This document shows, one piece after another, positions 53,455-63,694 of a stretch of DNA of 64,000 nucleotides. Every line of letters begins with the position of its first letter. Position 1 is the stretch's first letter. Under the pieces are notes generated by a model that was given only the letters and a program-made list of their open reading frames with translations, was not told the origin of the DNA and made no database searches. The translations under genes were made by a program, and so were the position numbers. This DNA comes from WJKQ01 sp043810515 (GTDB taxonomy: Bacteria; Patescibacteriota; Gracilibacteria; UBA1369; LOWO2-01-FULL-3): the NCBI GenBank assembly GCA_043810515.1, contig JBDRNZ010000019.1, positions 26,464-90,463 of the forward strand, written 5' to 3'.

Positions 53455-54756
53455 ATGCCCCCACACATTTTTATAAAAGATCTCAAAGACCACGTCGGAC
53501 AGGAAGTAACTATAAAAGGCTGGATGTACAACAAGCGCGGAAGCGGAAAAATATTTTTCCTGCAAATTCGCGACGGCTTGGGAACAGTTCAGGCTATAGT
53601 TTTTGCGAATGATGTCCCCCCGGAAATATTCGAAAAAGCCGCATCCCTCACGCTGGAATCATCCCTCGAACTGACCGGAAAAGTCACCGCCCATCCGAAA
53701 TTCGAAAACGTATTTGAAATACAAACCACGAACATCAAACCCATCCACATTGTCACGGAAGAATACCCCATCTCAAAAAAAGAGCACGGCCCGTCATTCC
53801 TCCTCGATAACAGGCATCTCTGGCTGCGCTCCCCGAAACAGAGAGCAATCCAAAACGTCCGCAACACTATCATAAACAGCATTTACGAATATCTGAATCG
53901 CGAGGGATTCATAAAAATCGACTCGCCGATTCTGACTCCAAACGCCTGCGAAGGCACGACTGAGCTTTTTGAAATGGACTATTTCGATGAAGGGAAAGCG
54001 TACTTGTCGCAGTCCGGACAGCTCTATCTCGAAGCCGCGATTTTCTCGGTGGGAAGATGTTTTGATTTCGGGCCGGTTTTTCGCGCCGAGAAATCAAAAA
54101 CGCGCCGGCATCTGACGGAATTCTGGATGATGGATGCGGAAGCGGCTTTTGTTGAACACGAAGAGAATATGAAAATTCAGGAAGGACTCATTGTTTATAT
54201 TGTCGAGAAAGTTCTGGAAAAAAACATGAACGACCTTGAGACTCTCGAACGCGACGTTGAGCCTCTCAAAAAAATCAAATCACCTTTTCTGCGAAAAACA
54301 CACACGGAAGTCGTGAAAGAATTGCGCGAAATGGGTTCACAAATACAGGAAAGTTCTGATCTTGGCGGAGACGACGAAACAATGCTCACGCAAAAATACG
54401 ACAAACCGATTTTTGTTGAAAAATACCCGGCAGAAGTAAAAGCTTTTTATATGAAGCGCGACCCGGAGAATCCGAATTTTGCACTTTGCGCGGACCTGCT
54501 CGCGCCGGAAGGATACGGCGAAATAAGCGGCGGATCACAGCGCGAGGACAACTACGACATTCTCTTGAAAAGAATCGAGGAACACAAACTTCCGGTAAAA
54601 CCTTTCCAGTGGTATCTGGATTTAAGAAAATACGGCTCAGTCCCGCACAGCGGATTCGGATTTGGTCTGGAAAGAATCACAGGCTGGATCTGCGGACGCA
54701 AACACATCCGCGAAACCATTCCATTCCCAAGAACAATAAAAAGACTTACGCCTTAA
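53455..54756 (+). CDS. asnS: Asparaginyl-tRNA synthetase
   Basis: Charges tRNA-Asn. The 433-aa class IIb enzyme has an N-terminal OB anticodon-binding fold (GQEVTIKGWMYNKRGSGKIFFLQIRDG), motif 2 FDFGPVFRAEKSKTRRHLTEFWMMDAE and motif 3 GFGFGLERITGWICG. The segment EGTTELFEMDYFDEGKAYLSQSGQLY distinguishes AsnRS from AspRS. Length is normal. It ends 2 bp before the convergent DUF4349 gene. Confidence 0.94.
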   Translation: MPPHIFIKDLKDHVGQEVTIKGWMYNKRGSGKIFFLQIRDGLGTVQAIVFANDVPPEIFEKAASLTLESSLELTGKVTAHPKFENVFEIQTTNIKPIHIVTEEYPISKKEHGPSFLLDNRHLWLRSPKQRAIQNVRNTIINSIYEYLNREGFIKIDSPILTPNACEGTTELFEMDYFDEGKAYLSQSGQLYLEAAIFSVGRCFDFGPVFRAEKSKTRRHLTEFWMMDAEAAFVEHEENMKIQEGLIVYIVEKVLEKNMNDLETLERDVEPLKKIKSPFLRKTHTEVVKELREMGSQIQESSDLGGDDETMLTQKYDKPIFVEKYPAEVKAFYMKRDPENPNFALCADLLAPEGYGEISGGSQREDNYDILLKRIEEHKLPVKPFQWYLDLRKYGSVPHSGFGFGLERITGWICGRKHIRETIPFPRTIKRLTP

Positions 54757-54758
54757 AT

Positions 54759-55718
54759 TTATTTCTTCTTCTTTTTCCCTTTAAAGATTCTCCTTCCGAC
54801 ACGGTACACAACCCATAAAACAACAAGCACAACCGCGATCGCCGGAATATAAATAACCACCCAGATCAAACCGTTCACAAGACTTTTTCCAAAATCCAGA
54901 AGAGATCTGAGCGCATTTTTCAGCACAGCAAAAGGCTTCCATGTCTCCTCCTGATCCACAACCGGCAAAACACTCGGATCGGTAGACAGATAAACGCTTA
55001 GCGTCGAGAGATCGGCACTTTCGCTAAGATATTTCATGCGACCCTCAATAGACTCGATATCCTGCCTCACCCACGTAAGCTCTCTCTGCACAGCAAGAAT
55101 ATCCTCAACATCAGTAGCCTTCTTCATGATTTCCAGAAACTGCGACTCCGTGGCCCTCAGATTTTCAAGCCGCGCACCAAGATCAACATATTCCTCGGTA
55201 ACATCCTGGCCCCAGGTCATTTCGCTTTCCACCTCACCCATTCCTTTCACCTCCTGAATTCCTTCATCAAAAATTTCGGCGGGAATTCTCACCGTAACTT
55301 CCCCATACAAAGCAATATCCTCTTTGCTGATACTGCTGCTTACAACAAAACCTCCTTTTGAAACCGCATAGTCGCTCACGGCCTTCACGGCCGCGCGAAC
55401 ATCATCCACGACCATCGAAACCTGACCTGTTTTTATAATAAGACGCTCTGAAACACTTTCTGCTGAACCATCCGAATTATTCGCGGAATACGACTCTTCC
55501 GACATTGCAAAACTTTTATCGCTCATCATCGGCGCCGCGCTCGGCATGTAATAAGCTCCCTCCTCGCTATCCATCGCAACAGTTCCACTATAATCCCTGC
55601 CCATCTGATAAGAACCAATATCTCCTTTATACCAGTAGCTGTTAGTCAGCCAGACAGCTGCACCTCCCACAACGATAACAACCAAGGCAACAATGGCCCC
55701 TTTGAACTTTTTAGTCAT
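54759..55718 (-). CDS. DUF4349-domain membrane protein (319 aa)
   Basis: An N-terminal TM helix (about 8-26) is followed by a Ser/Met-rich linker and the DUF4349 domain (about 85-245: LIIKTGQVSMVVDDVRAAV, GEVTVRIPAEIFDEGIQ, VDLGARLENLRATE, a helical hairpin with IESIEGRMKYL). A second TM helix lies near the C-terminus (about 282-308), ending in a Lys-rich tail. Family function is unknown; the topology suggests an extracytoplasmic domain held between two helices. A promoter with perfect -10 lies at 55750-55778. It is upstream-adjacent to a minus-strand lipoprotein gene. Confidence 0.88.
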   Translation of the reverse strand: MTKKFKGAIVALVVIVVGGAAVWLTNSYWYKGDIGSYQMGRDYSGTVAMDSEEGAYYMPSAAPMMSDKSFAMSEESYSANNSDGSAESVSERLIIKTGQVSMVVDDVRAAVKAVSDYAVSKGGFVVSSSISKEDIALYGEVTVRIPAEIFDEGIQEVKGMGEVESEMTWGQDVTEEYVDLGARLENLRATESQFLEIMKKATDVEDILAVQRELTWVRQDIESIEGRMKYLSESADLSTLSVYLSTDPSVLPVVDQEETWKPFAVLKNALRSLLDFGKSLVNGLIWVVIYIPAIAVVLVVLWVVYRVGRRIFKGKKKKK

Positions 55719-55749
55719 AGAAATGAAGATTAAGATTATTCGCCAGATA

Positions 55750-55778
55750 ATTATAGTAAATTACCACTTCAAAAACAA
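55750..55778 (-). promoter_or_regulatory. Predicted promoter for the DUF4349 gene, with adjacent inverted repeat
   Basis: On the minus strand a -35 TTGTTT (55773-55778) and a perfect -10 TATAAT (55750-55755) are spaced 17 bp. Directly upstream lies an inverted repeat ATATTTG-N10-CAAATAT (55779-55802), a possible operator. Confidence 0.6.
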
Positions 55779-55813
55779 ATATTTGAGAGATCCGACAAAT
55801 ATCCGAGATAAAA

Positions 55814-56362
55814 TCAGCGCACCAAAAAACTGTCGACTACGCTCTGAAAAACAGGCACATCCCTGTCCCAGTCAGCCGCGACTGTATTAAATGACATCAT
55901 CCAAACATCATTTTCTTTGCCATTCACCATTACCATCAGTATCCTAAAATCAATCTCGTTTTGCCTTACAGTTATCTCAAAAGAATAAGCATCGTTGGTA
56001 TTCACCTGAAAAGTTTTTTCACTGAAAAATTCAACGCCCGGCATTGTCTGAACAAGCTGATCCTTTAACACCTTTTGCAATCCTTCATCGCCCAAACCTT
56101 CTTTTGAATTCATCGAAACATTAAAATAGTTCTGAAAATTTATCTCCCTTGCTCTTTCATCACTGGGAACAGAAGAAGTATCAACAGCCATCATCACAGT
56201 TCCCATCGGCGCATCAGTTTCCGTCCAGCCTTCAGGAACTTCAATACTAAAACCATCCTTCAAAACAATATTTCCTTTAACATCATCACGTACGTCTTTG
56301 GCGCACGCACTTAAAGTACATGCAAAAACCACAGCGGCCACGATAAAAGCTTTCTTGTTCAT
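55814..56362 (-). CDS. Lipoprotein with PsbP/DUF1795-like domain (182 aa)
   Basis: The signal peptide with lipobox LSAC (MNKKAFIVAAVVFACTLSAC) predicts lipidation at Cys20. The mature domain begins GFSIEVPEGWTETDAP, continues with long helices and strands (INFQNYFNVSMNS, NDAYSFEITVRQNEIDFRI) and ends DRDVPVFQSVVDSFLV. The pattern of peptide after FSI-x-VPxGW is typical of the PsbP/DUF1795 fold. Its -10 TATAAT (56394-56399) adjoins an inverted repeat at 56404-56419. Confidence 0.8.
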   Translation of the reverse strand: MNKKAFIVAAVVFACTLSACAKDVRDDVKGNIVLKDGFSIEVPEGWTETDAPMGTVMMAVDTSSVPSDERAREINFQNYFNVSMNSKEGLGDEGLQKVLKDQLVQTMPGVEFFSEKTFQVNTNDAYSFEITVRQNEIDFRILMVMVNGKENDVWMMSFNTVAADWDRDVPVFQSVVDSFLVR

Positions 56363-56403
56363 AGGAATTCATTAAAAATATACTTTCTCCATTATTATAA
56401 ATC

Positions 56404-56419
56404 TGGACAAAAAAGTCCA
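56404..56419. repeat. Short inverted repeat between divergent promoters
   Basis: TGGAC-N6-GTCCA sits between the minus-strand -10 TATAAT of the lipoprotein gene (56394-56399) and the region upstream of the SLH gene at 56463. The half-site matches the outer ends of the relA inverted repeat (29690-29719), at different spacing. A 5-bp repeat alone can be chance. Confidence 0.4.
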
Positions 56420-56462
56420 CATGATAGAAAATAAACAAAGCAAAACCCCTAATCAAAATCCT

Positions 56463-57611
56463 ATGAAAAACCTCGCCCGTCTTGCACTGACAATAACGGC
56501 GCTTTTGACAGTAGCTCTTTCGGCTAATGCAGACATGGTATCCCCCACTGGCACCAATGTCTATTTCTCAATCGAAAACGTGCCATACAATAGCAACGTT
56601 GAATACACCATTGACTGTTATGGATACACATACTCTTTCGACTCATGGGAAGAAAAAGAACCGGGCACATACACTCCTGAAGTCGTTTACTCTTATTCCG
56701 CAAGCTGCCCGGAATACGGATGTACTATTTATGAACCGTACTACTTGAATTACCGCAACCTTGATTATTGCAACCTGACAGCTAATACTCAGGACGGAGA
56801 GTATTTTCTTGAAAAATTTGCAAGCACACCGGTTCCGACCTGCGAATACATTTCCCAGTACGACATATACACCGGAGAAAACTATTATAGGCTCACTGGT
56901 GAATATGACACCTGCATAGACCAGGGTGGTTCATATTCTGATTGCGAAAATTATAAGGAGGTCGTTCCGGAATCCGAATTGTTAGTTGATAATAACGGCT
57001 ACGCTCTCGAAAGAATGTGTGAACTCAGCGTCGATCTTGTAAATGACTCAAACAAAACCGCGGGTTTTTCGGATGTGGACATAGAAAATTCATATTTTGA
57101 CGCGATAGCTTATGTAAAAGATGAAGGAATTGTGAATGGATACAGCGACGGCACGTACCGCCCCTCCAGCAAAATAAACCGCGCGGAATTCACAAAAATT
57201 CTGATCGAATCCGTTTTCAGCGACAGCGAAATAAATTCCTGCACGTCAGGCAAAACATTCAGCGACGTCCCCTCAGGCGAATGGTTTTCAAAATACGTCT
57301 GCACAGCCAGCAAAAACAGCATCATAGACGGCTATCCGGACGGCAGTTTCAAACCTGAAGGAAACATAAATTTCGCGGAAGCCGCAAAAATCCTGGTCAA
57401 CAGTTTTAACTTCGAAACCCAAAACGTACCCGGCTCAGAGTGGTATGCGCCTTTCGTAAATGTAATTGAGGACGAAAGCGCAATCCCCGTAAGCGTCAAA
57501 GGCTACTCCTACAACATCACCCGCGGCGAAATGGCCGAAATGATCTATCGCCTCAGAGAAAACATAACCGACAGATACTCCGTAATCCCATCTCTGGACT
57601 GGATTTATTAA
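56463..57611 (+). CDS. SLH surface protein with Cys/Tyr-rich N-terminal domain (382 aa)
   Basis: I chose ATG 56463 because it gives a clean signal peptide (MKNLARLALTITALLTVALSANA); an ATG at 56421 would put 14 polar residues before it. An unrecognised Cys/Tyr-rich domain (about 25-195) with around a dozen Cys follows (for example YSASCPEYGCTIYEP, YDTCIDQGGSYSDC). Three SLH repeats complete the C-terminus (about 205-375: GYSDGTYRPSSKINRAE, GYPDGSFKPEGNINFAE, TRGEMAEMIYRL). SLH2 has the Cys pair (SCTSGKTFSDV, YVCTASK). Closely related in SLH sequence to the 60965 protein. A small membrane-protein gene follows by 3 bp. Confidence 0.88.
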   Translation: MKNLARLALTITALLTVALSANADMVSPTGTNVYFSIENVPYNSNVEYTIDCYGYTYSFDSWEEKEPGTYTPEVVYSYSASCPEYGCTIYEPYYLNYRNLDYCNLTANTQDGEYFLEKFASTPVPTCEYISQYDIYTGENYYRLTGEYDTCIDQGGSYSDCENYKEVVPESELLVDNNGYALERMCELSVDLVNDSNKTAGFSDVDIENSYFDAIAYVKDEGIVNGYSDGTYRPSSKINRAEFTKILIESVFSDSEINSCTSGKTFSDVPSGEWFSKYVCTASKNSIIDGYPDGSFKPEGNINFAEAAKILVNSFNFETQNVPGSEWYAPFVNVIEDESAIPVSVKGYSYNITRGEMAEMIYRLRENITDRYSVIPSLDWIY

Positions 57612-57614
57612 ATT

Positions 57615-57959
57615 ATGACTTACGAAACACGCTTCCTAATATCGCTCGTACTGACATGCTTTCTTGAGGGAGCAGGCATGGCGACCTTAACATTGATTCT
57701 TAAAGATTTAAGAAAAAATCCCTGGCCGCGAATAATCGGAATCACATTTCTTGCCTCCGCACTGACACTTCCCTACCTTTGGTTCATCCTGCCACGATAC
57801 ATCGACGTCAGATTTTACATTTGGTACGGAGAAATAAGCGTAATAATAGTAGAAGCGCTGATATATTTCGCGCTTCTCAGATTAAAAATATATAACGCTT
57901 TAGCCGTTTCGATAATTCTGAATCTGTTTTCGTTTTTCATCGGCAGGATCATTTTTTGA
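57615..57959 (+). CDS. Four-helix membrane protein of unknown function (114 aa)
   Basis: Four hydrophobic segments (about 6-27, 37-59, 69-88 and 92-113) with short loops; the last runs to the C-terminus. No family was recognised. It is 3 bp downstream of the SLH gene, so probably cotranscribed. It is followed by the bidirectional terminator at 57978-58014. Confidence 0.72.
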   Translation: MTYETRFLISLVLTCFLEGAGMATLTLILKDLRKNPWPRIIGITFLASALTLPYLWFILPRYIDVRFYIWYGEISVIIVEALIYFALLRLKIYNALAVSIILNLFSFFIGRIIF

Positions 57960-57977
57960 TTTCTTCGCAAAAACCAC

Positions 57978-58014
57978 AAAAAAACAGCGCCGTGCGCGCG
58001 ACGCTGTTCTCATT
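57978..58014. terminator. Bidirectional intrinsic terminator
   Basis: The stem AACAGCG/CGCTGTT (57983-57989 and 58002-58008) encloses a GC-rich interior. On the minus strand it is followed directly by a long T run, so it strongly ends the RRM gene. On the plus strand CTCATTTTTATTT follows, weaker but plausible for the 57615 gene. Confidence 0.82.
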
Positions 58015-58036
58015 TTTATTTCTTCTGATCGAAGTC

Positions 58037-58348
58037 TTACCAGCGATCTCCGCCGCGACTTCCACCGCCACCGAAACCACCTCTTCGTGGAGGACGTTCC
58101 TCCATTGGACGTGCTTCGTTGACGACCAGTTTTCTGCCATCCATTTCCTGTCCGTTCCATTTTTCGATTGCTGCTGCTGCCTCCTCATCGGTAGACATTT
58201 CAACAAATCCGAAACCTTTAGAACGACCGGAAACTCGGTCAGTGATAACGGAAGCTGATTCAACTGCTCCACACTCCTCAAAGGTTGTGCGCAGTGACTC
58301 ATCCGTTGCGCTGTAGGGCAGATTCCCTACATACAATTTCTTCGCCAT
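58037..58348 (-). CDS. RRM-domain RNA-binding protein with RGG tail (103 aa)
   Basis: A single RNA recognition motif: RNP2 LYVGNLPY at residues 4-11 and RNP1 KGFGFVEM at about 44-51, with the beta-alpha fold between. It ends in a Gly/Arg tail (RRGGFGGGGSRGGDRW). Such glycine-rich RNA-binding proteins occur in cyanobacteria and many CPR, where they may act as RNA chaperones, sometimes cold-induced. Its strong promoter at 58472-58500 leaves a leader of about 115 nt with a stable hairpin, so post-transcriptional control is likely. A terminator follows. Confidence 0.93.
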   Translation of the reverse strand: MAKKLYVGNLPYSATDESLRTTFEECGAVESASVITDRVSGRSKGFGFVEMSTDEEAAAAIEKWNGQEMDGRKLVVNEARPMEERPPRRGGFGGGGSRGGDRW

Positions 58349-58371
58349 ACAAACTTGGGTAAATAATTAGC

Positions 58372-58395
58372 TGTAAGCCATCCTTCCGACTTACA
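58372..58395 (-). promoter_or_regulatory. Hairpin in the 5' leader of the RRM gene
   Basis: A perfect 6-bp stem TGTAAG/CTTACA with a 12-nt loop. On the transcript the loop holds the purine run GGAAGGA, the only Shine-Dalgarno-like sequence in the leader, but about 35 nt before the ATG. It is a candidate structured regulatory element. Confidence 0.45.
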
Positions 58396-58471
58396 CCTGT
58401 GAGAGCTTTATCTTGCGCGCAACTGAAACGCTATACTACAAGGCAGAATCTTACGGAGAACTTACCACGCG

Positions 58472-58500
58472 ACTATACACACCGATATCAAAAATGTCAA
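58472..58500 (-). promoter_or_regulatory. Strong predicted promoter for the RRM gene
   Basis: On the minus strand a perfect -35 TTGACA (58495-58500) and a -10 TATAGT (58472-58477) have a 17-bp spacer. The +1 is expected near 58465, over 110 nt before the ATG at 58348, unusually far for this genome. Confidence 0.75.
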
Positions 58501-58523
58501 CAGCATATCCGACTCATCAGCAT

Positions 58524-58552
58524 TTGCCATGAATAAATTTATATGGCATAAT
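58524..58552 (+). promoter_or_regulatory. Predicted promoter for the ABC transporter
   Basis: A -35 TTGCCA and a -10 CATAAT with a 17-bp spacer; leader about 19 nt to the ATG at 58578. It is divergent from the RRM promoter. Confidence 0.55.
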
Positions 58553-58577
58553 ATACAGCACGTTAATATAAAACGCC

Positions 58578-60338
<1,761 letters not shown>

Positions 60339-60341
60339 AAC

Positions 60342-60587
60342 CTACCTTTTTAGCAAAACTAAAACAACCATCGCCAAAGCCATCACAGCCGCCGCTACAT
60401 TAAGATAAGCGACAGTATTCATCAAACCGGCCGTATAGCTGTCTGCAACCAAAAAACCTATACCAATAAATTGCAGCAAAGCAAAAAACACATTCATTTT
60501 TCGCCCACGCACTAAAGTATAAACGACCTGCACCGTCCATGCAGCAACTATCAAAGCAAGACCGATGACGGAAAACGAGAATTCCAT
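60342..60587 (-). CDS. Small membrane protein, 81 aa
   Basis: Three membrane helices (about 3-22, 30-49 and 57-78) and almost no loops. I chose ATG 60587 because it begins right at the first helix; an upstream in-frame start at 60635 adds 16 residues. The three-helix plan resembles small SemiSWEET/PQ-loop or DMT-like units, but no motif supports naming. It converges with the ABC gene and is divergent from the 60668 gene. Confidence 0.62.
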   Translation of the reverse strand: MEFSFSVIGLALIVAAWTVQVVYTLVRGRKMNVFFALLQFIGIGFLVADSYTAGLMNTVAYLNVAAAVMALAMVVLVLLKR

Positions 60588-60667
60588 AAAAAAGAGGTTA
60601 AAATTTAAAATTAATCTACCACAAACCACCCGCAATGGGTAATATATAAGAAATTAACAAAAAAAAT

Positions 60668-60922
60668 ATGCAGACTCTCCAGATCGTTTCCATCGTTATA
60701 GAAGGCCTTATCGCAGTAATCGCACTGGCATGCGCATTCAAAAAACAGCCGTACATGCTGGGCTTCACGATTACCTTTGGCATTTACGTCTATTACGACC
60801 TCGCAAAACTTTATTCATGGCCCACCTCCCCCACTATTTTACCAATCATTTTCTTCATCGCCACCCTCGCGGCGCTCTTTTCAATAGTAGCGATTTACAG
60901 AAGAAGAATGCCAAACCGATAA
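60668..60922 (+). CDS. Small membrane protein, 84 aa
   Basis: Two or three membrane helices (about 7-23, 30-44 and 55-76) with a basic C-terminal RRRMPNR tail, predicted cytoplasmic. No family was recognised. It is divergent from the 81-aa membrane protein and 42 bp upstream of the SLH propeller gene. Confidence 0.65.
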   Translation: MQTLQIVSIVIEGLIAVIALACAFKKQPYMLGFTITFGIYVYYDLAKLYSWPTSPTILPIIFFIATLAALFSIVAIYRRRMPNR

Positions 60923-60964
60923 AACTCCTTAAAAATTAGCCGTTAAAACGTTACCCCTCTCCTT

Positions 60965-63676
60965 ATGCATAGAAAATTTTATATTCCAATAATCGCAATC
61001 GCAGGAATTTCCATAGCCGCATTTTTATTACATCTTCCCGACACAAAAACTTACCTGAACAGCGTTTTCTCCACAGATACGGACACAGAAACAGGATTTT
61101 CGGATATAAATTCGAACAGTCCTTTTCGCGATGCCGTAAATTTCGTGCAATCACAAGGCATTGTAAAAGGATACTCGGACGGCACTTACAAACCGGATAA
61201 TCAGATCAATCGTGCCGAATTCGTTAAAATTATTATCAGCGCAATTTTCACGGAAGACCAAATTTCAGGATGCGCGCCGGTCAAAACTTTTTCCGATATA
61301 TCCTCAGATGACTGGTTTTATCCATACATTTGCACGGCTTCAAACAATGGAATTATAGATGGCTACTCCGATGGATCTTTTAAACCCGCGAATTATATAA
61401 ATTTTGCCGAGACCTCAAAAATCATCGTGAACGCTTTTGGCTACGAAACCTATTCAAAAGATCTTTGGTACCAACCGTTTGTAGAAAAATTGGAAGAATT
61501 GAAAGCGATCCCGCGCAGTATCTGTTCTATTTCAAAAAATATTTCGCGCGGAGATATGGCTGAAATAATTTATAGACTGAAAGAAAATGTTACGGATAAA
61601 AGTTCAACAAATTTCTTCACGGGCAATCCAAAAACCATACAGGCAACCACATTTGTAAAATCATACCGCCTCAAGGAAAATGCTGATTCTTTCGGGATAG
61701 TGCAGACTTCGGATGGCGGATATGCCATAACAGGGAACACTTGGACTCCGGCAGAACTATGTGGTTATAGCATGTTTTGGATCAAAGCAGACAGCAATGG
61801 TAGTAAACAGTGGAGCAAAATGTTTCATAATTGCAGTTCAGAGGGCTATGCAATCACTCAGTTGACAGACGGGAATTATATCGCGACCGGAGAGGTCAGC
61901 GGCGAATTTAGAACAGATGAGGAACAGGGAGAACTTGAAGGACAGGGAGATAATTTTGTAATAAAAATTGATAGTAGTGGAAACCAAATCTGGTCAAGAA
62001 CAGTAAGCCAGCAAAGTATAGACACCCCGGCTAAACTCGCGCCTACGGAAAATGGCGGATTTGTGATGTCCGGAGCAACGGGAGTCCTGACGGGACAACC
62101 AGACGTAGCCGATGTGATGCACACTCTGTTTCTCGGAAATTTTTCCACTGACGGTGAAACCAATTGGCTTAAAAAAATCGAGGGCAATGAAAATATGGTC
62201 AGATCAGTAGAAAAAACTTCGGATAGCGGCTATATCATGATTGCCAATATCAAACTTGTAGAAGAAAATGATCAGAAAGTTCCCGCTCTGGTCAAATTAG
62301 ACAAAGATGGAGAATTCAAGTGGGCGACCGGACTGGAAAATTTACCAATTGAAATTCCAAATCTAATAATGAACCCCGACGAACAAAGTTTCACAGTAGG
62401 AACACCTAATAAATTACATCTGGCATTTGGGGATTTCATGACAGCGACACAAACTTCGGATGGCGGATATATCGCCCTTGGGAGTTATTTCTCAGCTATA
62501 TCAACTGCAGAAATCAACAAGGGAATAGCAAATGCCTTTGGACAATCAACCTTTGTAGGCGTCAAAGTAGATTCCGAAGGCAAATTGCAGTGGGCAAGAA
62601 ACATCAAGATAAAAAAATTCCTCGAAGACTCAGTGATGAAAAAAACTTCGGACGGAGGATATATCATCATGGGAAACAATTTCCTAACCGGATATGCAAA
62701 TGCAGACGTGTACGCTCAAGGGGAAGTATACGATCAAATGATGGCAGACTACTATGAAAAATACCCAATTATGAGCCCCGAAACACCTGAGTCAAAACAA
62801 GCTTTGGAAGAGATCTCGGCGGAGATCGAATCTTGGCAACTCGGACTAACGAACAAAAATATTGTATTGGTAAAACTGGACAAAAATTTTAATTATCAAT
62901 GGGGAAAAATGATCGGTGGAACAAAAGACTTGGCCGGCTACGACATAATCCCGACTTTCGATTCCGGCTACGCGATAACCGGAACCTGGCACACCGGACT
63001 CAAATACAAGTCACTCGGTTCATGGCTGGAACCCACGGAAGCAATGATTATGAAACTGGACGCCAATGGGAATTTGGGGAACAACAATGATCTTATCGCA
63101 GATTTTAGCGATACTGAATCAAGTGATGTCAGCGTCTACGTTGTTACCGATGATTTAAGCTCACCGGAACTGGTAGTGGAGTATCCAATGGACAATACTG
63201 TCAGAAGTATTCAGGTAAGCAATAAAGATGGCGTAACCACAACCGCTTCAGAAACTTCCACCTACGAAACACAAATTTGCAATGCGGAAGTCACGGATAG
63301 TTTTACCGAAAATGGCGGCACCGCTCCCGTCACAAAAACACGGGCTCAAATGAAGTACGACGAAACCGTGGAGATAGAACCAACAAGCGAAAAAGGGATA
63401 ATAATAAATGACGAATTAACCCCAATTTTAAAGGATGTATTCGATAATGAGATAAAATTATGGGACGAGGATGCCAGCGGATGGATTGCTTACAGATTCA
63501 GCCGGCTTGTTACAAATGACGATATTGAAAAAATTTCATCCGCCATGGAAAACCTTGGCTACGGAATCGACAGCAACGACAACGGAGATTTTACGGCCAT
63601 GAAAATCGGCATGACATTAAATTTCCACTTCTATCTTGGAAACACAAATACGGGACGGCTGGACATAATGTTCTAA
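60965..63676 (+). CDS. SLH-anchored protein with predicted seven-bladed beta-propeller (903 aa)
   Basis: After an N-terminal signal or anchor (about 6-22, IPIIAIAGISIAAFLLHL) come three SLH repeats (about 40-210), with the SLH2 Cys pair (GCAPVKTFSDI, YICTASN). Then seven repeats of about 60-100 residues each open with a TSDGGY-like motif (near 248, 298, 357, 416, 496, 559 and 662) and close with a W-containing strand after a D-x-x-G turn (for example KADSNGSKQW, KVDSEGKLQW). Seven copies suggest a seven-bladed propeller. A C-terminal domain (about 720-903) is unrecognised. Propellers of this sort usually bind ligands or glycans. Its SLH region closely resembles that of the 56463 protein. Confidence 0.9.
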   Translation: MHRKFYIPIIAIAGISIAAFLLHLPDTKTYLNSVFSTDTDTETGFSDINSNSPFRDAVNFVQSQGIVKGYSDGTYKPDNQINRAEFVKIIISAIFTEDQISGCAPVKTFSDISSDDWFYPYICTASNNGIIDGYSDGSFKPANYINFAETSKIIVNAFGYETYSKDLWYQPFVEKLEELKAIPRSICSISKNISRGDMAEIIYRLKENVTDKSSTNFFTGNPKTIQATTFVKSYRLKENADSFGIVQTSDGGYAITGNTWTPAELCGYSMFWIKADSNGSKQWSKMFHNCSSEGYAITQLTDGNYIATGEVSGEFRTDEEQGELEGQGDNFVIKIDSSGNQIWSRTVSQQSIDTPAKLAPTENGGFVMSGATGVLTGQPDVADVMHTLFLGNFSTDGETNWLKKIEGNENMVRSVEKTSDSGYIMIANIKLVEENDQKVPALVKLDKDGEFKWATGLENLPIEIPNLIMNPDEQSFTVGTPNKLHLAFGDFMTATQTSDGGYIALGSYFSAISTAEINKGIANAFGQSTFVGVKVDSEGKLQWARNIKIKKFLEDSVMKKTSDGGYIIMGNNFLTGYANADVYAQGEVYDQMMADYYEKYPIMSPETPESKQALEEISAEIESWQLGLTNKNIVLVKLDKNFNYQWGKMIGGTKDLAGYDIIPTFDSGYAITGTWHTGLKYKSLGSWLEPTEAMIMKLDANGNLGNNNDLIADFSDTESSDVSVYVVTDDLSSPELVVEYPMDNTVRSIQVSNKDGVTTTASETSTYETQICNAEVTDSFTENGGTAPVTKTRAQMKYDETVEIEPTSEKGIIINDELTPILKDVFDNEIKLWDEDASGWIAYRFSRLVTNDDIEKISSAMENLGYGIDSNDNGDFTAMKIGMTLNFHFYLGNTNTGRLDIMF

Positions 63677-63694
63677 GGCACAAACTCATTCACT

